NCBI GenBank assembly: GCA_011525385.1
Contig: WTGF01000014.1
Coordinates: 42,228-106,227, forward strand
Length of the DNA: 64,000 nt
Direction: 5' to 3'
From: Chloroflexota bacterium
GTDB lineage: Bacteria > Chloroflexota > Anaerolineae > Aggregatilineales > Phototrophicaceae
Part shown: piece after piece, positions 35,789 through 44,271 of the stretch
Numbering within the stretch: the stretch's first letter is position 1
Layout: each line of letters opens with the position of its first letter
Notes under the pieces: generated by a model
Told to the model about the DNA's origin: nothing
Databases searched by the model: none
Seen by the model: only the letters and a program-made list of their open reading frames with translations
Translations under genes and position numbers: made by a program

Positions 35789-36304
35789 TTACCAGGTCTC
35801 CCAATGAACAACTTCGTCGAAGATCCTTCTGCCGCCAGCCCGCAGGGCTTGCTCGGCTGCGGCTTTATTGGCCGGATAACCGAAGGAAATCACCAGCCGC
35901 GTTTGATAGCCATCGGGAATCCCCAACAGAGCGCGCGCATCGTCCGGTTGGTAGATGGTGCCAAGGCAAGAGCCAATACCGATCTCGGTAGCTGCCAGCT
36001 GCATATAGGCAGCGCTCTGTCCGGAATCGAAAAAGTGCCACAAGGTTCGTTCGTTCTGCGTCGGCACCACGATCGCGATACAGAGGGCGGCGCCGGCAAC
36101 GTGCCCCATGCCCGCGCCAAGCTGTGCCAACTCTCCCAAGCGGTCCCTATCCTGAACAGCAATGAAATGCCAGGGTTGGCTGTTCTTTGAGCTTTGGGAA
36201 CGCCTGCCCGCTTGCAAGATCCGTTCCACCTCCGCGGGTTTCAGCGCCTCCGCCCTAAATTCGCGGATGGCTCGTTTGCTTTGAATCGCGTCCCAAACCT
36301 GCAT
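35789..36304 (-). CDS. Nitroreductase family flavoprotein
   Basis: The 171-residue protein starts at ATG 36304 (MQVWDAIQSKRAIREF) behind GGAGAG. The N-terminal SKRAIREF, the PWHFIAVQDR strand and the EIGIGSCLGTIYQPDDARALLGIP region are typical of small FMN-dependent nitroreductases. These reduce nitroaromatics, quinones or enamides with NAD(P)H as homodimers in the cytoplasm; the natural substrate is unknown. It is shorter than the 200-220 residues of NfsB types. No operon partner is evident. Confidence 0.88.
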   Translation of the reverse strand: MQVWDAIQSKRAIREFRAEALKPAEVERILQAGRRSQSSKNSQPWHFIAVQDRDRLGELAQLGAGMGHVAGAALCIAIVVPTQNERTLWHFFDSGQSAAYMQLAATEIGIGSCLGTIYQPDDARALLGIPDGYQTRLVISFGYPANKAAAEQALRAGGRRIFDEVVHWETW

Positions 36305-36327
36305 AAGATATCTCTCCAGATTATGTT

Positions 36328-36420
36328 GAGCCGCTCGGCGGCAGCGAAAAGGTCTGTCCCGCTCACGCATAATTGTTAGCCGCCCTGTTGCTTGAGCGAC
36401 GCGGTTTACGTAAACAGGGT
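36328..36420. repeat. Dispersed repeat family F, copy 3
   Basis: Runs from GCCGCTCGGCGGCAGCGAAAA through GCTCACGCATAAT to GCGGTTTACGTAAACAGG, where GTTTACGTAAAC is a perfect 12-base palindrome. It aligns over its whole length with 37033-37135. Confidence 0.65.
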
Positions 36421-36446
36421 ATGGGGCCAGGCGCGGCCTCCCCGTG

Positions 36447-36677
36447 TTAATCATCCGCTTTGGGCATTATGTCCATATCCATGACATGGACCTTGCCGTA
36501 GGATTTCATTTCGTTGCGCAGCATATCGTTCAATTCCGCCTCGTAGGCAATCTGCGCTTCGATATCGGCTTCCATAGCGAATTCGATCATGACTTCGGCA
36601 ACGGACTTCTTCACGGTGCGCTTGATGATCTCTTCCAACTCGTCAACAGTCAGTTCCGTGATTTTACGATCGTCCAT
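36447..36677 (-). CDS. Small acidic protein, antitoxin-like, unknown function
   Basis: 76 residues, highly charged and helical (MDDRKITELTVDELEEIIKR, then ending MDMDIMPKADD). The opening pattern of short helix plus TVDELEEII resembles small antitoxin or adaptor proteins, but no toxin gene is next to it. It lies between two copies of repeat family F. I do not recognise the family. Confidence 0.5.
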   Translation of the reverse strand: MDDRKITELTVDELEEIIKRTVKKSVAEVMIEFAMEADIEAQIAYEAELNDMLRNEMKSYGKVHVMDMDIMPKADD

Positions 36678-37032
36678 CTTGGTTGGGCAGCGCAGCCAAC
36701 AGTTTGGCTGGCTTGCCAGACTCCTTTCAGATTAAATGATCACGCTCACGAAAACTAAATCCACAACTTGCGGGTGTAATCCTGTGCGTCTTCGCATCAC
36801 ATTTCGGCGCGTTCCCCATAACTTAATTGTAACGGCGTTTGACTCTTAACGCACCTGACTCGCAAGGACTTGATGTGATATTGAAGGCGCGCAAACCCGC
36901 GCTATTCCATAGCTCTTTATACGCAGCCCGGGAAGCGATGTCGCAGACTTTGTACGGATTGCACAAAGGGCGCTGCCCAAATCTCTGTCGTAGCGCCGGG
37001 CCCGCGTTCCATAGCGTGTCAAGGGCAAGTCG

Positions 37033-37135
37033 GAGCCGCAGAACGCGTAATCGGCAAAAAGATTCCAGGAATGTCGTGCTCACGCAAAATAGTAAATCTA
37101 CTTGTCGCATGAGCGCCGCGGTTTACATAAACAGT
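37033..37135. repeat. Dispersed repeat family F, copy 4
   Basis: GAGCCGCAGAACGCGTAATCGGC...GCTCACGCAAAATAGT...GCATGAGCGCCGCGG TTTACATAAACAG. This is the longest copy together with 36328-36420. The rest of 36678-37205 holds no gene that I can support. Confidence 0.65.
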
Positions 37136-37205
37136 ACAGACTTGTGGATCGTCCAGGACTGTGTGACACTTTCTGCGTTCTCGACGTCTGGTGGCGGGAC
37201 GCCCT

Positions 37206-37934
37206 ATGCCGTTGATCTTGGCCGGTCTCATATTGCTCTTTGGCAGCTTTGTGCAAGGCGCGATCGGTTTCGCGCTGGGTATGATCGCCGTGCCGCTGCT
37301 GGTTGATGGGGGCTATAGCTTGTCGCAAGCGGTGGCGCTAACAACCTTGGCGATCGGCATACAGGTGATGGCGGGGGCCTGGCAACTGCGGGATCATATC
37401 CCTTGGTCGGATGTGAAGTTGGCGGCCCTCGTGCGCTACGCGACTGTACCCATCGGCATTACACTGCTTCTGCTTGTTGAAGACGTAAATGGCTCGGATG
37501 TCAAGCCGCTCGTCGGCATTGGCGTATTGATCGGCGTCGCTATCCGTTTGGTCGCGCCACATCAATTGAAGCGAGATCTACCCTTGACCATATCCGCCGC
37601 CGCTTTTGCAATCAGCGGCGTTTTGCAAGGCTTGGTCGCTATGGGAGGACCGCCGCTGGTTCTATGGATGACGACGCGCAACTTCCGCGCGCGGCAGGCG
37701 CGGGCCTTCACTATGACATTGTTTTTGCTAAATGTCCCCATACAAGTGCTGCTTCTGCTCTTCTTGTCCCGGACAATGAGCCTTGAGGTAGTCGCGACCG
37801 CGCTGCTGCTTTCACCGCTGATTTATCTAGGCACCACGATCGGTGTTCGCGCGGGCAATCATATTAGCAAGCCCCTGCTCAATCGTCTGGCGCTGGCGGT
37901 GCTGGTTGTGATAGCCTTTAACGCGATTTTCTGA
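37206..37934 (+). CDS. TSUP family membrane permease (TauE/SafE-like)
   Basis: The 242-residue protein has about eight hydrophobic segments and the TSUP repeat signatures GSFVQGAIGFALGMIAVPLL and SGVLQGLVAMGGPPLVLW. Family members export sulfite, sulfonates or other small anions. I chose ATG 37206; GTG 37191 is possible. The stop overlaps the start of the first decarboxylase (TGATG), so the two are translationally coupled and the permease may export or import an amino-acid-derived compound made by the decarboxylase (inference). Confidence 0.88.
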   Translation: MPLILAGLILLFGSFVQGAIGFALGMIAVPLLVDGGYSLSQAVALTTLAIGIQVMAGAWQLRDHIPWSDVKLAALVRYATVPIGITLLLLVEDVNGSDVKPLVGIGVLIGVAIRLVAPHQLKRDLPLTISAAAFAISGVLQGLVAMGGPPLVLWMTTRNFRARQARAFTMTLFLLNVPIQVLLLLFLSRTMSLEVVATALLLSPLIYLGTTIGVRAGNHISKPLLNRLALAVLVVIAFNAIF

Positions 37935-39409
37935 TGGGAACTGACATCGGCATGAGCGAACCATCACCAAGAAGCTCTTTGCAGTTTGACGGCGACGAGA
38001 TGCGGGAATTTGGCTATCACGTCATTGATACCCTGGTGGACTATTACGCAAGCCGCGCCGAGAGACCGGTTGCGGAAAAGCTGGATTACGGCGCGCTGGA
38101 TGAGATTTTACATGAGCCAATGCCGCGGGAGGGTTCGCCCTGGCGCGATGTCCTGGAGCAATTCGAGCGGCAAGTCGTTGACAGTACAAATCATGTGGAT
38201 CATCCGCGTTTCTTTGCCTACATCCCGCTGGCAAACAATTTCGTCAGCGTGATGGCGGATTCGCTGGCTGCTGGTTATAACATTTTCAATGCGGTCTGGC
38301 TGCAAGGACCGGGCGCAGCGCAGATCGAGCGACTGACGGTCGGTTGGCTGCGACAGATTTTCGGCTTTCCCCCGGAATCCGGCGGCACCTTTGTCAGCGG
38401 CGGTTCGGTCGCGAATCTGACTGCGCTGGCGGTGGCGCGGCATATTCAACTGGGCGACGATATGCAAGGGGCAGTTGCCTATTGTTCCGATCAAATCCAT
38501 TTCGCCATCTCCCGCGGCTTGCGCGTGCTGGGCTTTGCGCCGGAGCAACTGCGCAAGATCCCAAGCGATGAAAACTTCCGGCTCTCGCTGCCGATGTTGA
38601 AGGAGGCGATTGCGGCCGATCGGGGGCTGGGCAGGCGGCCCTTCTGCGTCGTCGCCACCGCTGGCACCACGAATACGGGGGCCGTCGATCCTTTGAACGC
38701 ACTGGCGGATCTTTGCCAGCAAGAGAATCTTTGGCTCCATGTCGATGGCGCTTATGGCGCGCCGGCCATGCTGACCGAAAAAGGCAAAGGCGCGCTGACA
38801 GGGCTGGAGCGTGCCGATTCGCTGGCTTTGGACGCGCATAAGTGGCTGTTTCAACCGATCGAGTGCGGCGTGGTGCTGGTGCGGGAGCGGCGCTGGCTTG
38901 CCGAGACCTTCAAGGAACAGCCGGAATACTTGAAAGACGTCGAACAGGCGAGCGAAGAAATCAACTTCATGTACCAGGGCATACAACTGACGCGGCAGTT
39001 TCGCGCCTTGAAATTGTGGATGAGTTTCAAGGTCTTTGGGCTGGATGCCATCAGTGATGCGATCGCGGTTGGATTTGAGAATGCGGAACTGGCCGAGCGG
39101 CTGCTTCGCCAAGCCGGCTGCTGGGAGATTGTCACGCCGGCGCAGATGGCCATCGTCACATTTCGTTATAAGCCGGCGAATGGCGATGAAAGGCTGGCAA
39201 ACCGCGTAACACACGATCTTGTAGGTCGCCTGCTGGAAGATGGCTACGCTTTCGCCTCGGGCACGCAACTGCGCGAAAAGACGGTCATGCGCATATGCAG
39301 CAATAATCCGCGAACCACGCCTGATGATGTGAAGGGGACCATCGCACGCATGGGTCAGCTGGCGGTGGAGTTGGAAGCAGGTTGCGTAGATATGCCGACG
39401 TCGGACTAG
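37934..39409 (+). CDS. Group II pyridoxal-dependent amino acid decarboxylase, copy 1
   Basis: 491 residues. The PLP lysine is K303 in [13 protein letters not shown]271 in HVDGAYG holds the pyridine nitrogen and H189 in SDQIHFAI stacks on the ring. [13 protein letters not shown] is also characteristic. The family includes aromatic-L-amino-acid, tyrosine, glutamate and 2,4-diaminobutyrate decarboxylases; the closest pattern is the aromatic group, but the substrate cannot be fixed. It overlaps the TSUP permease by one base and is followed by a tandem paralogue. Confidence 0.9.
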   Translation: MGTDIGMSEPSPRSSLQFDGDEMREFGYHVIDTLVDYYASRAERPVAEKLDYGALDEILHEPMPREGSPWRDVLEQFERQVVDSTNHVDHPRFFAYIPLANNFVSVMADSLAAGYNIFNAVWLQGPGAAQIERLTVGWLRQIFGFPPESGGTFVSGGSVANLTALAVARHIQLGDDMQGAVAYCSDQIHFAISRGLRVLGFAPEQLRKIPSDENFRLSLPMLKEAIAADRGLGRRPFCVVATAGTTNTGAVDPLNALADLCQQENLWLHVDGAYGAPAMLTEKGKGALTGLERADSLALDAHKWLFQPIECGVVLVRERRWLAETFKEQPEYLKDVEQASEEINFMYQGIQLTRQFRALKLWMSFKVFGLDAISDAIAVGFENAELAERLLRQAGCWEIVTPAQMAIVTFRYKPANGDERLANRVTHDLVGRLLEDGYAFASGTQLREKTVMRICSNNPRTTPDDVKGTIARMGQLAVELEAGCVDMPTSD

Positions 39410-39629
39410 ACTGCCTGCTATACTGTCTATACAGTTGACCGAAAATTGCTAAAACACATGCAAAGATTTAATGACATTGTTATTTTTCGTTTGCCATGAT
39501 AACTGGATTTTGGATATCGGTTTCCCGGCGTCGCACATGCCAGATTGCTTGCCGGTGCTTTGCTTAGTATCCATGAGTGTCCTTGTTGTGATAGACTCGA
39601 ATAAGATGTACTAATTGAAGGGATTTGAC

Positions 39630-41102
39630 GTGCGCAATTTAAGCCCACGAGACCAACTAAAGCTCAGCGCTGATGAGATGCGTGAGATGGGCTACCGCAT
39701 CATCGACATGCTGGTGGATTATAACGGGGCGCAAGCCCAATTTCCGGTGACAAGAGCGTTGGATCAGGTGACATTCGATGAAATATTGAGCGAGCCGCTC
39801 CCGGAGAACGGGTCGGAATGGCAGGACGTATTGGAACAATTCGAACGACAGGTACTGTCAACAATCGACCATCTGGATCATCCGCGCTTCTTCGCTTACA
39901 TTCCGTCCTCGAGCAACTTCGTCGGCGCCATGGCGGATACTTTGGCATCCGGCTATAACATTTTCAACGCCTTGTATCCGCTTGGGACGGGCGCTGCACA
40001 GGTCGAAAGGTTAGCCATCAGTTGGCTGCTCAAGCTCGTCGGCATGCCGGAAGAGGCGGGCGGTCTGTTCGTTAGCGGGGGCGCAGTGGCGAATCTCACG
40101 GGATTGGCGGTGGCGCGGCAGGTGCATCTGAACGGAGATATGCGTGATGCCGTCATTTACTGCTCGGATCAGGCGCACTTTGTCATTTCCCGCGGATTGC
40201 GCATCCTTGGTTTTGCGACGGAACAACTGCGCGAAATACACGCCGACGATGACTTCCGGCTGCCTATGGCTGATCTCGAAAAGGCCATTGCAGAAGATAG
40301 AGCGGCGGGGAAGCGTCCGTTTTGTATTGCAGCAACCGCGGGCACAACCAATACGGGCGCGGTAGACCCGCTGAATGACTTGGCAGATCTGTGCGAGCGG
40401 GAAGATCTTTGGTTGCATGTCGACGGCGCTTATGGCACGTCGGCCTGCTTGACCGAGCACAGAAAGATAGAGCTGGTTGGCATTGACCGCGCACATACAT
40501 TGACCTGGGACGCGCATAAATGGATGTTCCAACCTGTCGAGTGCAGCACTCTGTTGGTACAGAATCGTCACTGGCTGGGTGATACATTTAAGGATACAGC
40601 GCACTTCCTTACTGATGCCGAAGCGCATAGCAAGAAAGAGGTTGGCGAAGAACTGAACTATATGTATCAAGGCATTCAATTGACGCGCTATTTTCGCGCC
40701 CTAAAGTTTTGGATGAGCATGAAAGTATTTGGCCTGAGCGCCATGCGGCGCGCGATAGAGCGGGGATTCAAGCTGGCTGAAATGGTTGAATCGCTTTTGA
40801 GAGACGCGGGTCAATGGGAGATCGTCACCCCGGCGCAAATGGCCATTGTGACCTTTCGTTACAAACCGAGCAATGGCGACGAAGATCTGGCCGATGCGGT
40901 GACGGATGGATTACCCGGCGCCATGGCAGCGAATAGCTTCGCCTTCGCTTCGACTTCCAAGCTGCTCGGGAGGCCGGTCATGCGCATGGTCACGAACAAT
41001 CCCCGCACCACGCCATCCGATTTGCGGCAAACCGTTACCGTCATGGGACGGCTGGCCGCGGATTTGGAAAGGCAACTCGGAGTCGCTTCCTCAGCCGAAT
41101 AG
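39630..41102 (+). CDS. Group II pyridoxal-dependent amino acid decarboxylase, copy 2
   Basis: I chose GTG 39630 because GAAGGGA stands seven bases upstream; a TTG at 39615 is also open. This gives 490 residues. It matches copy 1 over its length, with the PLP lysine in LTWDAHKWMFQP, HVDGAYG and SDQAHFVI. It has a short insertion (EAHSKKEVGEELN) relative to copy 1 (EQASEEIN) near the substrate loop. Both copies are followed by a similar stretch with TTGCTAAAA (39445 and 41150), so the duplicated unit included flanking DNA. Divergence is enough to allow a changed substrate. Confidence 0.9.
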   Translation: MRNLSPRDQLKLSADEMREMGYRIIDMLVDYNGAQAQFPVTRALDQVTFDEILSEPLPENGSEWQDVLEQFERQVLSTIDHLDHPRFFAYIPSSSNFVGAMADTLASGYNIFNALYPLGTGAAQVERLAISWLLKLVGMPEEAGGLFVSGGAVANLTGLAVARQVHLNGDMRDAVIYCSDQAHFVISRGLRILGFATEQLREIHADDDFRLPMADLEKAIAEDRAAGKRPFCIAATAGTTNTGAVDPLNDLADLCEREDLWLHVDGAYGTSACLTEHRKIELVGIDRAHTLTWDAHKWMFQPVECSTLLVQNRHWLGDTFKDTAHFLTDAEAHSKKEVGEELNYMYQGIQLTRYFRALKFWMSMKVFGLSAMRRAIERGFKLAEMVESLLRDAGQWEIVTPAQMAIVTFRYKPSNGDEDLADAVTDGLPGAMAANSFAFASTSKLLGRPVMRMVTNNPRTTPSDLRQTVTVMGRLAADLERQLGVASSAE

Positions 41103-41202
41103 CAGGCAACCCGCCGCGCCGTCTGTATAGCCTGTACAGCCAGCCGTAAGTTGCTAAAATACGCACTTTGCTGACTTTCACTTTTGACTTAAGGACTGGA
41201 CT

Positions 41203-43134
41203 TTGGATTACGGATTGCTGGCGGCTTCGCTAGCTAGTTTTGCCTTTATCGTATTAGCCGCCTATCAAGTGGGGCGGCTGGCGACCTTCTTGCACCTGCC
41301 GCTGATCAGCGGATACTTGCTGGCGGGCATATTCGCCGGGCCATTCATTTTGCGCTTTATGTCGATGTCGAATGTCGACGCCCTGCGCTTTCTCGATGAG
41401 ACGTCGCTCGCTTTCATAGCTTTCGCCGCAGGCAGTGAAATGGCACTGGACGAGTTGCGCGGCCGTTACCGCAGCATCGGCTGGAACACCTTGACTCAGA
41501 TTGTCGCGGTGTACATCGTCTGCATCGCGGCGATTTTGCTGTTGGCCGATTACATCCCCTTCATGCGTGATTTGACGCCAGCGGGCCGAATAGCGGCGGC
41601 GCTGCTCGGCGGTACGATTTTAGCGGCGCGGTCGCCATCGTCGGCCATCGCCATCATCAACGAGATGCGAGCGCGAGGCCCCTTCGTGAAGACGGTGCTG
41701 GGCGTGACGCTGGTCAAAGATGTGCTCATCGTCGTACTCTTCGCGCTAAGCACATCCATCGCGGCGACGTTGCTAACGGGCCGGAGCTTTGACCTCGGTT
41801 TTATCTTGCTGGTTTCATTCGAGGTTCTGGCGTCGATCGGGCTGGGCGTATTGGTCGCCCAGGTGATGAAGCTCATTTTACGGAATCACTGGGAAGATTG
41901 GCTGAAGATCCCGCTTCTGCTTTTCATCGGCTATCTGGTCTTCTATATTGCCGGGGAGATACGGCACTGGAGCCACGACAACCTGCCAGTGGAATTGCTT
42001 TTTGAGCCGCTGCTGATTTGTATGGTGGCGAGCTTCTGGCTGACCAATCGGTCGCCCTACCGCAGTGAATTGCGCCACCTGCTGCATCGGATCGAGATGC
42101 CGGTTTATGTCATCTTCTTCACGCTTATCGGCGGATCGCTGGATATCGGGATTGTAATGACACTGCTGCCAATCACCGTGGCGATCTTCGGGGCGCGCCT
42201 CCTGGCGCTATTCATCGGTGGTTATGTTGGCGGCGCGTTGGCTGGCGATCCGCCGCAATTCAACCGGCTGACCTGGATGGCCTACATCACGCAGGCCGGT
42301 GTCGGCCTGGGCTTGGCAAAAGAGGTGGCGATCGAATTTCCGCAGCTTGGCAACGATTTCACCACCTTGATGGTAGCAGTTATCGTCTTGAGCCAATTGA
42401 CCGGACCTCCTTTTTTCAAATTCGCTATTCGCCTGGTCGGCGAGTCGCACTTGCCCAAGGACATTAAAGATGATGAAATCCTGGATGTGGTTATCGTGGG
42501 CATCGAGAATCAGTCCAGGGCGCTGGCGGAGCGTTTGCTGGCGCATGGCTGGCGGGTCAAATTGCTGGATATTGACCAATCGCACGTTTCAGTGCTGACG
42601 GCATCGGACGGCCTGCGGCATGAGCATTGGCTGCCGGCGATTTCCGCCGAGGACTTGCGCAAGCTCATCGAACCCAAGACCGAGGTTGCCGTCACCTTGC
42701 TGCCAAACGATGCCGACAGCTTGAAACTGTGCCAGATCTTTTACGAGGACTTTGGCATCACGCGGCAGATTGCGCGCCTCAACGAATTTAGCCTGGTTGA
42801 TCAATTTCGCGAGTTGGGCGTACATGTATTGGACCCGGCAAATGCCATGGTTCATCTACTTGACAATTTTGTGCGCGCGCCACAGTTGGCGACGATGGTC
42901 TTTGAAGATGACCCCGATCATGATGTGATCCAGGTCACCATTACCGATCCCACCGTGGATGGCTTGCACTTGCGCGATCTGATCCTGCCCGATGACGTGT
43001 TGGTGATGGCGATTGTACGCCGCGGTCATGCGATCGTGCCACATGGATATACGAATTTGCACATAGGCGACGAGTTAACACTGATTGGTCCCACGGACAG
43101 CCTGGACGAAGTGGCGCTGAAATTAGGCTACTAA
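41203..43134 (+). CDS. Monovalent cation:proton antiporter-2 (Kef/CPA2) with TrkA domains
   Basis: 643 residues, starting at TTG 41203 with AAGGA upstream. Residues 1-410 form a CPA2 exchanger with about twelve TM helices (GRLATFLHLPLISGYLLAGI; LAARSPSSAIAIINE in the ion-binding region). Residues 425-540 form a TrkA_N nucleotide-binding domain (DVVIVGIENQSRALAERLL), though the usual GxGxxG glycine run is altered to GIENQS. Residues 560-643 form a TrkA_C domain. It should exchange K+ or Na+ for H+ and be gated by a bound ligand. The altered glycine motif may mean NAD(H) is not bound in the standard way. Confidence 0.9.
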   Translation: MDYGLLAASLASFAFIVLAAYQVGRLATFLHLPLISGYLLAGIFAGPFILRFMSMSNVDALRFLDETSLAFIAFAAGSEMALDELRGRYRSIGWNTLTQIVAVYIVCIAAILLLADYIPFMRDLTPAGRIAAALLGGTILAARSPSSAIAIINEMRARGPFVKTVLGVTLVKDVLIVVLFALSTSIAATLLTGRSFDLGFILLVSFEVLASIGLGVLVAQVMKLILRNHWEDWLKIPLLLFIGYLVFYIAGEIRHWSHDNLPVELLFEPLLICMVASFWLTNRSPYRSELRHLLHRIEMPVYVIFFTLIGGSLDIGIVMTLLPITVAIFGARLLALFIGGYVGGALAGDPPQFNRLTWMAYITQAGVGLGLAKEVAIEFPQLGNDFTTLMVAVIVLSQLTGPPFFKFAIRLVGESHLPKDIKDDEILDVVIVGIENQSRALAERLLAHGWRVKLLDIDQSHVSVLTASDGLRHEHWLPAISAEDLRKLIEPKTEVAVTLLPNDADSLKLCQIFYEDFGITRQIARLNEFSLVDQFRELGVHVLDPANAMVHLLDNFVRAPQLATMVFEDDPDHDVIQVTITDPTVDGLHLRDLILPDDVLVMAIVRRGHAIVPHGYTNLHIGDELTLIGPTDSLDEVALKLGY

Positions 43135-44016
43135 TCAGAAATCGAGTTGTACTGTAATCGGCAATCGTTCGGGTGGCGCTGCCGGTGTGAAACTGCTAAT
43201 GGTGTCAGGCAGCCGCAACTTATTATGCTGAAACAGGCTTTGCCATTGAACAAATCTTGTGTTGTCGAGTGTTGCCCTGGCAACTTCGTCCAACAATAGC
43301 TTGTCGTCTTCATTCCCCGTTTCGTATGGACTTTCTATGCCCCAGACATCCCAACACAACATCTCCATCCGATTGAGCGCCGCCAAATCGTTGCGCATTT
43401 CAACGACAATTTCCGACCACCCGCGCAAGTCGGAGCCCGGTCCCAAGCCAAATAACAGCGGGTCAAAACCTTCTTCACGGCACATTAACCAGGCGCGACC
43501 ACCACGGATGAATTGATCATCGGGCACATCAAAAGGATCAAAGCCGATTTTATGATGTTCGACGAGGTAAGCGTCCAATTCAGCATCGACAGCAACCCAG
43601 CGCTCACCATTCCAATACTCCAAAATCACATGATCCATGAAGTAGCCAGGCACAAAATATGCGGCAGCGCCATAACGAACACGCGCCGGAACGCCTTTAT
43701 GGCGCAGAATAGATACGGTTAGGACTGCATAATCTCGACAGCAACCCACTAAACGCTGATCGAAGGGTCTTGCTTGGTCAAGTGGGCGGTCGTCAAGCTC
43801 CACAATACGCTGTAGCATCGCCGTTACCAAACGGGTATCGACCTCGCTTATTCGGTCAATCGGAGCTTGATAGCCGATGCCGTTATAGTGGACAAGCAAC
43901 CCGCGTACAGCAGCCGAAATGCTTCCTATATCATCAGGCAGTCCATCATAAAGAGCGGAATAGGCGCCTGGATCAGTGACAGGACTGTGGATTTTGTAGT
44001 ATGTTTGTACAGTCAT
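43135..44016 (-). CDS. Transglutaminase-like cysteine protease-fold protein
   Basis: 293 residues from the second of two close ATGs (44016; AGGA is better spaced for it than for 44022). The catalytic triad of the transglutaminase core is visible: Cys in LVGCCRDYAVLTVSILR, His in YFMDHVILEYW and Asp in WVAVDAELD. No signal peptide. Bacterial members often act as peptidases or amidases, not as crosslinkers. It converges with the Kef-like gene, ending immediately after it. Confidence 0.88.
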   Translation of the reverse strand: MTVQTYYKIHSPVTDPGAYSALYDGLPDDIGSISAAVRGLLVHYNGIGYQAPIDRISEVDTRLVTAMLQRIVELDDRPLDQARPFDQRLVGCCRDYAVLTVSILRHKGVPARVRYGAAAYFVPGYFMDHVILEYWNGERWVAVDAELDAYLVEHHKIGFDPFDVPDDQFIRGGRAWLMCREEGFDPLLFGLGPGSDLRGWSEIVVEMRNDLAALNRMEMLCWDVWGIESPYETGNEDDKLLLDEVARATLDNTRFVQWQSLFQHNKLRLPDTISSFTPAAPPERLPITVQLDF

Positions 44017-44202
44017 TTTCATTCCTCATGTTGTTGGCGGCACAGCTACTATACCCTGCACAAGGCTTCAAGATTCCCTCAATATGTGGGGTGGTTTAAG
44101 CAATTGGGCTATACTACTGTTAGTAATCAATTCAAATTTTCGCCTCAATCTTCATCCCCGGATACCGTCACATTTTCACGACAATTCAGTGGATTTGAAA
44201 TA

Positions 44203-44230
44203 TTGACATATCGATAATTATCAATATAAT
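44203..44230 (+). promoter_or_regulatory. Consensus promoter with embedded 20-bp palindromic operator
   Basis: TTGACA at 44203-44208, a 16-base spacer and TATAAT at 44225-44230. The spacer is filled by ATATCGATAATTATCAATAT (44208-44227), a palindrome with one mismatched pair per half. A repressor bound there would block RNA polymerase. The AT-rich ATAT-GATAATTATC-ATAT form resembles ArsR/SmtB operators. Confidence 0.75.
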
Positions 44231-44271
44231 GGTCATTGTCGTATTCATTATGTCTCGCTGAGGAAGTCGAT

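Noticed and set aside
36447..37205. Toxin-antitoxin pair
   Set aside because: The 76-residue protein looks antitoxin-like, but no toxin frame is adjacent on either strand.
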